Positions 23,719-34,480 of a DNA stretch of 64,000 bases are shown in pieces. The stretch is from Linnemannia schmuckeri (Eukaryota; Mortierellomycota; Mortierellomycetes; Mortierellales; Mortierellaceae): assembly GCA_029449235.1 (NCBI GenBank), contig JANATG010000001.1, forward strand, positions 1,426,001 to 1,490,000. The letters are read 5' to 3'. The position numbers were made by a program, and so were the translations under genes. Within the stretch, counting starts at the first letter, position 1. The number at the start of each line of letters is the position of its first letter. The notes beneath the pieces were generated by a model. It was given only the letters and a program-made list of their open reading frames with translations. It did no database searches and was not told the origin of the DNA.

Positions 23719-23780
23719 GCAAACAAACAAACAAATAAAACAAACAAATAAACAAACAAACAAATAAATAAAACAAACAC
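23719..23780. repeat. AAAC/AAAT tetranucleotide repeat
   Basis: About 60 bp of alternating CAAA and TAAA units on the + strand. It is non-coding. Confidence -1.
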
Positions 23781-26111
23781 ATAGAAACAAACAAAACAAT
23801 CAAGCAACAAGCAAAACCAGGCAACGAGTGTCCTCCCTTTCTCCCTTACCTTTTCTTTCTTGCACTCACTCTGTCTCCTCATTTCTGTTGTTCTTTTCTA
23901 TCGCCCTGCACTTTTTTCTTTTCCTACTCCTTTAAAGGAACACGAATATTTTGAGCCCAATCGTACAAATCGAAAACGGCACGGTAGCGAGTCATTTTTC
24001 TACCTCCTTCGCTATCCCTTGCCTGTGGTAGGTTCAATGAGAGAGACGAAGGATAGACGAGCAAAAGACGAAGAACGACTAAAGCAGCAAAATTCACATC
24101 GGGGATAACTATCTCCTCACCCATTGGAGAGAGTAAGAGAATAAGAAAAGAAAATAACAAATAAACAAACAAACAAATCTGGACAATGCGATTCAATGTG
24201 CGATCATTGAATAACCAACAACACCAACCCTTCTTTTAACACTTCAGGTACATGATGTAAGGTACCCTTTTTTTTGCCCCTTCCTCCTTTTGGTCACTTC
24301 TCTCACTTATTCACACTCACAATCCTTTACGTTCTTCCTTTCATCTTTTGTCCCTCTTTCTTTATGTCCTTCAGTGGTTGTTCTGTTCTGTCATAAGTAT
24401 CCAAACAAGGGTACATGCAAGTGCCTTTCGTCTTCTTGTCAGCTATCGAACAAGTGTTCATAAATTGGACACACAAAATAACTCAATAGTCACTTTTCAA
24501 GAAGATAGCCTTTTTCCAAAAGGAACCATCCAGATGAGACCTTTGTCTATTCATTATGACTCGACCCTTTTCTGCTGATTTATTATTGCAGTACATACTT
24601 TTAGATTCCCCAATGGTCGAATGAGATTGAAAAGGAAGTGAAATGAACATTGATCAATTGGCCGTTCGTACGGAAGACATATAAGAAAAAAATCTTACTC
24701 AAGTTTGAATGGAGAGAAGATCGCGGAAGGAAAAAAAAAGGGCCTCGCATCGAAAATAAAAAGAGAGTTAAGAGAAAGAAATGAGAGATGGAGAATTAGA
24801 AGGGACAAGATTGAAGGGAAATGGAAGCAAACACCCACACACCCACAGACAAAAGTACACAGACGCAAAGGCAGTGGGGCCGAGAGCGACAGACTTTTAT
24901 TTCTTTAGTGTACTGTATATGCCGGAGAAGGAAATGATCTCTGTTCCCGCTGACTTATCCGGGGGTGACATTTGTGCACTATTCTCCGGCCGGGCTTCTT
25001 TTTCCTCATTCTATCGGACCTTACAAGATTTTCAGAAGAAAGAAAAATAAAACGGCCTAACTGTTAAGATAGCAGAATAGAAGGAGAAAGAAAAAGAACA
25101 ACAAGAAGAGAAAACTGCAAATTGTATACTTAGAGAACGCGAGAGGCAGATCAAGCATAGCAAAAGAGTAGCCAACCATCAATGGGCATGCGTTGGGAAG
25201 GCGACGCCCAAAAAAATGGAGAAAGAAAATAAAAGAATACGAAGGAGGTGATGAACGCTGTGGTTCTGATAGGAAGACAAAGAGACAAGAGATTAAGCGA
25301 ACGAACGACGGTCCGCCTTTTCCTTCCGTTTTTTCTATCCTTCCTTTCGTTGTTTGCGGCCGTTCATTCCGCGACGAAATCTGCACAGTTTGTTCCATCT
25401 CTACGCCAATAATGAGAGAATTTGTTCATCGTCAATTGATGATCCTCTAACGGTTGCAAGTGTGAATAGAACAAAAAAAACAAGGATATCAGATGCTGTA
25501 GAATCTTCAATAGGGATTGTGAGTGAATGAGCTGCGTTAGTAAATGAGCAGGTGAAAGTGAGTGTGCATGTGTGTGTACTCTAGGCTCGGTATGATTGTA
25601 TATGTGGCTCTAATTAGAGGGAAGGGTGACCCAGTCAGTCGTCAGTCATCAGTCGCTCTGGCCTACATACAAGCAATGAACTTCATTTTTCTGTGCTCCC
25701 CGGCCCTTCCCTCTGACTCTCTCCATCTTTGTTCCTATCACACGGCTCCCACGATTCCAGAGGCGCACCATTACATAAACATCAATCCATCCCTTTTTTC
25801 TAAACACCTTCGGTATTGAATGAGAATCCACTCTTAACTATAGTACTCATAACAGAGGGCTTTTTTTGGAAGGAGAGATATCGGCACAGAGAAAGGCAGA
25901 GAGGAAGAGAGCACTAAGCGCTGTTGAGAGAGACAGAAGGAACGTATGACCAAGCCAAAGGTGCTCTCGGATTGCTTTTTGTTGCTCACAATCATCTTCG
26001 ATGGATTTCAACAGAGTCCATCCAACATCTCTCTATTTCGTCGTTCATGATAGTCTATTTGCATACAGATGCCCTACTCTCAAAATGCTATTTTTCACTC
26101 TCTCTTTGTTG

Positions 26112-26112
<1 letters not shown>

Positions 26113-26144
<32 letters not shown>
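26113..26144. repeat. Poly(T) run, 32 nt
   Basis: Uninterrupted T run on the + strand followed by five GGT triplets. It is the first long run in the T-on-plus orientation. Confidence -1.
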
Positions 26145-26145
<1 letters not shown>

Positions 26146-27589
26146 GTGGTGGTGGTGGTGCTTGCTGAGCACAGAGCTTCTAGTGAAAAACAAGGCCTGT
26201 CCTTCCTTCCCTCCATTCCTCCAACCTACTCACATAAGGTAACCGCTAGGGATTGGCTAGGTGGTTCCCTCCTCTCCCCCACTGATGGCTCACTTAGGCT
26301 GGCTCTCTTTTTTTTATGTTTAATGTCTTTTCTATTTTTCCCTACAAGAGCGCTTTGGTACGGTTTTTTTGTGTTGTTGCTTTGTCAGGGAGGAATGTGT
26401 CCTTTGCACATTTGAAAACCAAAGTTTTTTTTTGTTTGATAGGCAATAGATGGGGTAGGGAGGGAGAGGGGACCTTGCGGGCACAAATGGATACAGACCA
26501 GGCCTCCTTTCCATTCTAGAGAACGATCCACGATGTCCGAGTCAAAAAACTTATTTTTTTTTAGATTTAGAATGGAGGGGGTTAGACCAAGAGGAAAAGA
26601 AAGTGGACAAAAAGAGAGCGATGCGCTTGAATATCCATCATCTGTTCGATGATGAACAAGCGAGCAGCGGATACTTGCTATATTTGAACACACTAGGGCC
26701 CATCTGATGAGCACTTTTTTCGCTTTTGTGTTTTGTTTGTTGGTCCTTTCCTCTTTACCTATTCGTAGGGAGAACGAGTAGGGGGAATGAGCTTCGTTTC
26801 AACAAATTGATGATTCATGGGTCACTCTTCTACCATTTTTTTTCTCCGTACGTTTCCTATTTCTTTTTGATTTTCGCCTTTTGGTCACTGACCTCGAAAA
26901 GTACAGGGAACCTCACCGCTCCCCTCTCTCTCTCTTGCCAGTATCACCTGGTCGTCCTTATCCATGATGGAAATTGGGCGGAGGTTAAGAAAGTGAGCAA
27001 AATGAACACTTCTCTCTCTCGCCTCGGAACTACTCTAACTCTATACGTTTCTCCTCTCAACCTTCCTCTAAGAAGCAAAAAAAAAATGAGAGGAACGATA
27101 ATGGATGGGCCACTCAGCCGTCCTGCCGCCTCACTCCTCCTTGCTCTATTTCATTGATAGAAGCTGTCTATTATTGGGTTGTAGAAAACACACGGGGGTG
27201 GGTAATAGGAAGTGTCGACAGGCTGAAGGAAACCACTTGTGCTCCCAATCCAATTCGTCCCTTTGTTCCTATATTTTTTCCTAGAACACATGCTTAATTG
27301 CAGCAGAGAGGGCCGACATCATTAACAAGGGGTTGGTTGTTACGCAATAGATGTAAAGGGCATTATGTACCATCGCAATATTTTGTTGTCATACCCTGGA
27401 CGTGGTACCACATGATCATCCAACGGCTGGCGAGAACAAGGGGGGCGAGGGGAGAGGAGGATGGTACTCGCCATTCAATACAATACACTTAACATTACCC
27501 AACCCATAGCATTTTCCAAAACAGCGGTTCCCTGACTAGTTAGTATTCGTCAAAACCACACCTGGCATATTGATGTTCATGCTACAATT

Positions 27590-27841
27590 TCAACCTTCCT
27601 CCCTCTTAACATTTGATAAAAAAAGCGGGACAATCACTCTTACTTTTTTGCTATGCTCTTGAATTTTTATTTCTTGGCTGGTCGGTCTTACGTGTAGTAA
27701 GTTGAACCAGGTTGGTTGTCCAGCATTGCCGATCGATCGGGCTATCTGTCTGAGACACATATTTTGAACCCGCTCAGAATAAGAAACAATCAAACGCACG
27801 TAGTTTGTGCATGCCCAGAAGCAGAGCAAATACAAAATCAA
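27590..27841 (-). pseudogene. Possible eroded LINE reverse-transcriptase C-terminal fragment
   Basis: A minus-strand frame contains SERVQNMCLRQI and, about 30 residues on, a P-S-E-I-I pattern before a basic stretch. This resembles the region after the RT domain of non-LTR retrotransposons, where E-x-x-Q-N-x-x-L/I-R is common. There is no start, no RT catalytic motif and no continuation either side. The match rests on one short motif, so this is a weak call. Confidence -1.
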
Positions 27842-28511
27842 TTATAGAGCAAGCGCAAATACATACACAAAAGGACAATCTTACAACTTCCAAAGTCAGA
27901 GAGACACCTAAAGCACACAAGGGGAGAGCATGGTGAAGATCCGCTGTTAGAAAAACAACGCAACACAAAGAAGGGGAGAGCGAGGGAAAGAGGGAGAGAA
28001 AAGGGGAGGGATTTTGGCGTGTCAATAGAAAAAAAAGGGCTCACATTAGCATCCTTCCCTTTTTTCCCTGGCGCCTTTTTCATCTGTTTCTTGTTACTTT
28101 CTTTGTCATTGTTCAATTGTTGCGTACATGTACATCTAAGAAACCACACAGGAGAACAATGCAAAGCTGACACACAAACACAGACACCCTTACAAAGAAG
28201 TGAAAAAAGCGATCTAAAATTCTGAGCGTTTCTTTGTTTTAGTTGTTGGTTTGATGGGGGGTGAGGATGGGTGCATTGGCTTTGTTAGTTGGTCAGTAAC
28301 GTAAGTACAGGTGCTCCCGATGTATTCTTCTCCCCCTCTATTTCCTTTAGTTTGCGTCAACAACAAGCAGATAGGCAAACGAGCGAACTACTGCTTTTTC
28401 CAGAGGAGCAACGACGATGCATTTAAATTGCCTCACGTTTGCCGCCTAACTGTTTGCTCGCGAGAGAAGGGGACAGAGAGGACAATTTGTGATTTGCTTG
28501 GTTGTGTGTGA

Positions 28512-28616
28512 CACTCTCCTTCCTCCAAGATGCACTCTCCTTCCTCCAGGATGCACTCTCCTTCCTCCAGGATGCACTCTCCTTCCTCCAGGATGCGCTC
28601 TCCTTCTTCCAGAATG
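28512..28616. repeat. 21-bp minisatellite, five copies
   Basis: Five tandem copies of a 21-bp unit that begins CACTCTCC and ends in ATG. The first copy differs by one base, the next three are identical and the fifth is diverged. The unit length is a multiple of three, so one frame stays open through the array, but no gene could be built around it. Confidence -1.
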
Positions 28617-28817
28617 CACTCTGTCGTCGAAATGCACTTAAATGAACGAAATGAAAAGTGCCGTTTTGTAACGATGGTGATGTGTTTGCATGAGATGTAC
28701 CCTGCACCATCCTGGCTCACTCCTTCCACTGTCACTCTCTCTTTTCTTTCACACCCCCACCCCCGTGTACTGCGTGCATCCGCTTCTTAGCGCCAATTTT
28801 TGCTTATATTTCTTTGT

Positions 28818-28821
<4 letters not shown>

Positions 28822-28851
<30 letters not shown>
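28822..28851. repeat. Poly(T) run, 30 nt
   Basis: Uninterrupted T run on the + strand, about 200 bp after the 21-bp minisatellite. Confidence -1.
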
Positions 28852-28852
<1 letters not shown>

Positions 28853-29630
28853 GGTGTCCTGTCTATTTTATTTTGTTGATGCAGAAGCAGGCAGCTGTGG
28901 AATTGGACCCTGCCAGTTTCGCTCCATCCTTGTGTTCCCTCAAGAAAAAGAGATGGACGCTAATGGAAAGATAAATAAGGTGACGCAAAGGTTATTGAAT
29001 ATAGATTTAATTTGAGATCCACATTGGCGCGAAAAGTGCGGGCGATCGTGACCGTTATAGTAAGAAGGTAAGTCGTGGAGTGGATAATGGTGACACGGTA
29101 CGCGTTTTATGTTTTAGGACTGGGTGAGACAGATAGAGTGATCAACGGAACGACGCCCTGTGAGGATGTTACTATAGCTGATCACAGGCACACAAACAAA
29201 AAACTAATATATGCATGAACTGTGCCATATGGGTATTTGATGAACGTTGCGAGAAAACATAAAAAAAAAGGAAATCGAAGGCAGTAGACAGAAAATGAAA
29301 CGAACGAATGAATGGAATAGGATGGTAGACGGATGTGCGAGGAAGGTTCATTACCTCATTGTGGATGAGATCCTGTTACCTTTCTTCCTGTTGTCCTATC
29401 TTTCCCTTCCCATTCATCCTTCTGTAATTTATGCATTATCCCCAACGTCCTCGACTTTTTAAGGTCACCTCATCTTTCCGATGTAACTTCCCTCCTTCCT
29501 TCTCTCCTTCTTGTTGTCTGTCCCCTCTTCTCCTATTTTGTCTTTTGGATTTGTTACTAGTATGTGCAGATGGAGAAAAACCAAGACAACAAACAAAACA
29601 AATACACAACAAATGCGATTCTGCATAGAG

Positions 29631-29653
29631 TTTTTTTTTTTTTTTTTTTTTTT
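29631..29653. repeat. Poly(T) run, 23 nt
   Basis: Uninterrupted T run on the + strand inside the gene-free region. Confidence -1.
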
Positions 29654-32392
29654 GGTCTGCATTAAGGGACCCTCTTTCAAGGGTGCAGAGAGAGAGGGAG
29701 AGAGTAAGACGGAGAGGGGTGAAGGTGAAAAAGAGTCTTCAGTTTTTTCTCTCTATCCATGCAAGAAAGTCCATGTTCCCTTCCTCTATTCCTTCTCGTC
29801 CGAATAGAAGGTGCATGTAGGGATGAGGGAAAACAACAAACCTTATGCAAGGTTTTCTAGGACACGCCTTTTCTCTCTTTCTTTAGTTCCTCCCTTCTCT
29901 GTGTGTCTCTCTCTTTCTCTTTTGCCTCCCTCTGTCTTTTCTGCCGTCCTTTTTTTTTGTGCAGATTTGTTGATACTAACCTACCCAAAAATCGCTGGTT
30001 GGTATGTTTAACCCCCTCCTACTTCTTTCTGACGCATCTTTTTTTTTCTTACAGGGTGAGGAAAGAAAAGAGCAAATCGGGACAGACCAAGGATTGGATT
30101 ATGAATGGACAGAAAAAAAGTCGCGGGGTCGACGTTAGTTCGTCCATGACTTTTCCCTCCATAACATCAACAAATCAGTATACATCTATGAGTACCGGGT
30201 TCATTACGTTCTTTCATTCATCCTTTTCCCTTTCCCTCCCCAACAACACTTTGATGAAGAGTGAAAAGATCTCAACTTGTACCTCTGTTCTTACTGGTCC
30301 AAGCTCTCTCCTTCCCTCCCACCAATGCAAGCACAAAGAAGACAACAGTCGACGAAGAGGTTGGCGTCAACAAACAGTAAGCAGGCGAGCACAACAGGGA
30401 GAACCCTACAGCCAAAATGGATACATGAGCACAAGCTACCTTGAATACCATTCGTCTTTCCTTCTCTATGATACTACAAGGGGCTCACATTAGTTCACTA
30501 ACTTACACTCGCATCCTCTACTGTTTTTTTATTGAATGAGTGATAATCCTCCTGGACAAGCGATAATCTCTTTTCCTTATCCCGCCATATTTTTTTAGGT
30601 GAATGATTAATGACTGAGCTAGTGAAAAGAGAAATGTACTTCCGTCCTTCATACCTCTTCATGCCGTTTGCAGTTCCTTCTACTTGTAGCTATTTGTTAC
30701 TGTTGAGCCCTTATCACTCATCCTTCTCCTTTGTTTTTTCGTAAACACCTCTCACACCATCCCTTTCGTCATTCACCTTGTGATTTACTTGATGATTTAC
30801 TCGTTTCAAACTGTCAGCTCTACTGATTGACGCCTTCGATATATCTTTTTTTGTCATCGCACGTATGGTACTGTGGTATGTACTGTACTGTACTTGTACA
30901 TTTGAACCCTGAGCATCAGTTCAATCATGCAAGCAAGGCAAAGTAAAGCAAAGTAAAAGCTGAACGCCAGGTGATACTCATCAAACATACATCCAGCATT
31001 ATCATCAGCAACGACAGCTTTCTTTTCTTACCAAAGCGCGAAAAGCTCAAATTAGTTATCGCGCTTTTGACTTGTATTTGTTTGTTTATTTGTTTGTTTG
31101 TGTGCTTCTATGTTTGTGTTCATGTTGTATGGTGTCACTCAGATTTTTTGGCGACAATCAACAAACAAGCAAATGCAGAGTGACCAAGGAGGACCCAAGG
31201 ACCCGTGTCTCTGTTCACTTTGGTTTTTTTTAACAACTCCATAGCAATGGCACATACAAATTTTTTTAAACTCTGATTTTTTTCGAGTTGACTTTTGGTG
31301 TATCCTCTCACTTCTTTTCCGGGGGTCCGGGCGAGAGCAAAATCATCAACAACAAACAAACAGCAACAAAATTATAACCGACACTTCAAATTATGCATGC
31401 TGGTACCCATGCATTTTTTTTTGTCTTTCGTTGATGTTCTATACTTTATCCCTATAATAAAAATGTCCTTAACGCCGTAACTGAGCGTCCAGATAACAAA
31501 AAAAAAAAGAGAGAGAGTAAATCCATGGTTTTATATTGCTATTAATACAAAGGCATCTAAGGAATTTGTCCAACCGCTTCTGCTATTTTTTTGCGCTGAT
31601 CTTCTATTTTGCTCGTTTTTCTCACTCGCCATTTTTGGGTGGAGGATGCAGAGAAGCGAACACAACGAACAAGTGAAATGAAATAAAAGAAAAAAAAGCC
31701 CAACGAATTAGTCAGGGTCGGGTTCAAAGATAGAACAGAATATATGAAAGAAGCTTAGTGAGCACCCACAAATGCCACTATACATACAAAGTATAACATC
31801 TCTCCGAAGACGAAGAAAGGTTCGATAGAATGAAAAGTGCGCAAAAGTAGGAACGGGAAGGAAGGACTTGGAGATGCGGGCGATGGAAGAAGGGGCTAGG
31901 CTGTGGGCAAGATGGCCGATGGCCGATGGGTATGTATCGCAGAATCTGATGTTCGGGAGGCTAGACGTTCTCCACTACAGGCTGCATCAATCTTTCCTTC
32001 TTTCTTTTTTTTTTTTTTATTTGAATCGAATCGAATCGAATCAAGGAATTTGATAGATCTTCAATCTTCTCACTCCTCCTCTGTAGAAATTATACATACA
32101 GTCAAAAACTGAAGTGAGAGTATTTAGTGAGATAGAAAAAGGTCAGAGTCAAGAACAACTAGAGTTGAACCTCAGCGATAGATGTGTCTGTGAAGTAGGT
32201 AGGGACCACCTGAACCCGACACCTCTCTCCCTTTTCTCCTTACCGCCGCTGAGCTGAGCTGAAGTGGTGATAGAATTGGCTGGCTGACTGACTGGCTAGG
32301 AGGGTTAGGCCGCTGGTTATGATACCCTATTTCTCCTATTTCTCCTTTTACCTCTTCAGGCCCCGTCGCTGCCGCTGATGAAATTGTCTGTC

Positions 32393-32395
<3 letters not shown>

Positions 32396-32450
<55 letters not shown>
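32396..32450. repeat. TCTG microsatellite
   Basis: About 13 near-perfect TCTG units, ending 20 bp before a 27-nt poly(T) run (32470-32496). It is non-coding. Confidence -1.
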
Positions 32451-32452
<2 letters not shown>

Positions 32453-32469
32453 ATTGTCTGCTGTTCAAC

Positions 32470-32496
32470 TTTTTTTTTTTTTTTTTTTTTTTTTTT
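32470..32496. repeat. Poly(T) run, 27 nt
   Basis: Uninterrupted T run on the + strand next to the TCTG microsatellite. Confidence -1.
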
Positions 32497-34260
32497 GGGT
32501 TTTGGCTGGTTGTGTGCATCTGCAATTTTCTTTGCATGAATCCCCTTCAGTTTACAATTCACTAGCTCACCTCCGCTGACACTCCCCAGGCCCCGCCGCC
32601 ATCTGTTGTCTGCCGCTGCCGCTTTGGTCATCAAAAAAAGAAAAATACAAAGCCAATTCAAATTTTCATAGTGGGGAGTGCGGGGCATATTTTAACAGCC
32701 GTACTACATTTCTGTCGCCACTGTGCCTGCTCCTTCTAATCTAATGAAAAGTGGGGACTGGGTACGAGATTAGTGGGGGAAACCCGAAAGGTCGTCTAAT
32801 TGCAGGAGGGTGGGAAGAAAATCAGGACAGGAAAAGGAAATTGGAAAAGTACATGAACCAACAACACTCATCAACTAACAGGAAGAGGTCACAGAGGACA
32901 GACAGAGCAGAGCAGCAAAGTAAAAGGAAAAAATCTCCGATGGCTCACCACCACTACTTCGTTACTCTGATTGTCGACAACAAACATACCAATTCGATGC
33001 GAGAAAAGAGTGAAAGAGTGAGCGGTCTTTGTCTATTTGACTCAAGCAAAAAGGAAATAATGAGCGACTTTCCGAGAAGGAGATCAAGATTGAGAAAGTC
33101 ACCTTGAGCACAACCTTCATTAAACCAAAACCCAAAAAAAAAACACCTCAACCCTCTCACCCTCATTCCTATACTCGGAAAAAAGAAATAAGGAAATAAT
33201 ACACAAAAAACAAAGTTCATTATTCAAACCCACAGATTGAATACTTTCAGTTACAGCGATGGTGCCATCGCAATCCTTTTGCCCTTTTTTTTACTTCTCT
33301 CGTTTATTTTAAGGTCTGGTCGCTGGAATACTTTGTTCTAATCCTCTTTTGGGAACGAGCCCCCTTCTTTCCACAACTTTACAGTTACACACACTCAAAC
33401 AGATTTACAGACTTACAGTACTTCTCCTCAAAGTGAACCAGTAGAGGGTAGAGTATGAACCCTAAAACAAGCAAAACCCTTGAGCACCAGATCGCCCTTT
33501 TTCTCTCTTGCATACCTTGCACTATTTAGTTTACATCCATGGTGGTACAAAATAAGCGCAAAGAGAAAAAAAAAGAGAAAGACATGATGGATACATCTTG
33601 CAAGGTATGTATGCGACTCACTCATCCTTCCCTGCTGTCTTTGCTTCAAGACGAATTTCAACCCGTAGCTTCACTGAATGACTGAACATTGTCAACAGAC
33701 TTCAACACAGGAGGAACTGTGATAAAGTCAGCGAACACCCAACGCATCGGGGATACTACTACATGTATCTTTCGTGCATGCAATATTTGAGCTGACTTTA
33801 TTCCCTCTATCTCTCTGACCAACTATCTGTCCCTTTCACATTGTTTTTCGTCGGAAAGTGACAGGTAGGTGTAGAAAGGCATTCAGACTTTTAGACAGAT
33901 AGACACGATGCACAGGAACCACACAGAATAGCAATGAGAAAGGAATGCAAAAAACACAAACCTGATATTCATTAAGTCATCGGAAGCCATAAGCACACAG
34001 ACAAAACCCCTTTAAAACAACCAATCAGTGCATCTGTTTGCGTCTACTGAGGTACTTGTTTCTCTTGTCATGTATCTATTCTCGTAGATCCCTTGCACTG
34101 CTCTCCTCTTCTTTCTGGCTCCTCTGGCACCTGTCAGTCGTATCAAGGTACCAATTCCAACATAACTCTCACATGTCGGCCTTGTCTCCCAGCGTAATTA
34201 CTGTCGGCCTTGTCAGCATGTCTCAAATGCCAATCCCATGCTTGCGCCTGGGTTTTTCTA

Positions 34261-34263
<3 letters not shown>

Positions 34264-34307
<44 letters not shown>

Positions 34308-34314
34308 TTTATTA
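34264..34314. repeat. Poly(T) run, 51 nt, at the 3' side of SNF2
   Basis: The longest homopolymer in the window. It starts about 165 bp past the SNF2 stop codon, so it reads as poly(A) in the sense direction of SNF2. A genome-encoded A run here could lie in the 3' UTR or at the cleavage site. Confidence -1.
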
Positions 34315-34480
34315 GTATTTGTAGTGATGATTATGACAGGAACAGCACATGACGCTGTATGTAAAAAAAGTTCATTTCTTTCTCTTCTTTCGTCCTTCCT
34401 TTTCTCCTATCTCGCGCTCACTCTCCGCCCATTATTCCCGTAATCAAACAACAGTAACCCTGCGGTCAATCCCGCTCTCT

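Larger units (their letters stand above)
14011..34480. other. 20.5-kb gene-free region upstream of the HSF-type gene
   Basis: No open frame here has convincing protein-like composition, domain motifs or a coherent exon chain; most are F/L/S- or K/E/R-rich translations of CT- or GA-rich DNA. The DNA is a mosaic of purine-rich and pyrimidine-rich blocks (for example GA-rich on + at 15.4-17.5, 18.8-19.3 and 20.6-21.2 kb; CT-rich on + at 23.3-24.4 and 29.4-30.3 kb) with many homopolymers and microsatellites. It lies between the 5' end of the HSF-type gene (-) and the 3' end of SNF2 (-), so all of it is upstream of the former. The first few kb (14.0-17.5 kb) are CT-rich on the HSF sense strand, like leaders elsewhere in this window. 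A long leader or enhancer-like region is inferred; unannotated lncRNAs cannot be excluded. Confidence -1.

Noticed and set aside
25924..26415. 163-codon plus-strand frame
   Set aside because: It contains a run of Phe from a 32-nt poly(T) and has no conserved motif.
28512..28616. Short regular repeats considered as a CRISPR-like array
   Set aside because: Units are directly adjacent with no spacers, and the context is a eukaryotic genome. It is a minisatellite.
14011..34480. Search for tRNA, 5S rRNA or spliceosomal RNA genes in the desert
   Set aside because: No T-loop with matching acceptor stem, no A/B box pair and no recognisable snRNA core was found by eye on either strand. A covariance-model scan would be decisive.
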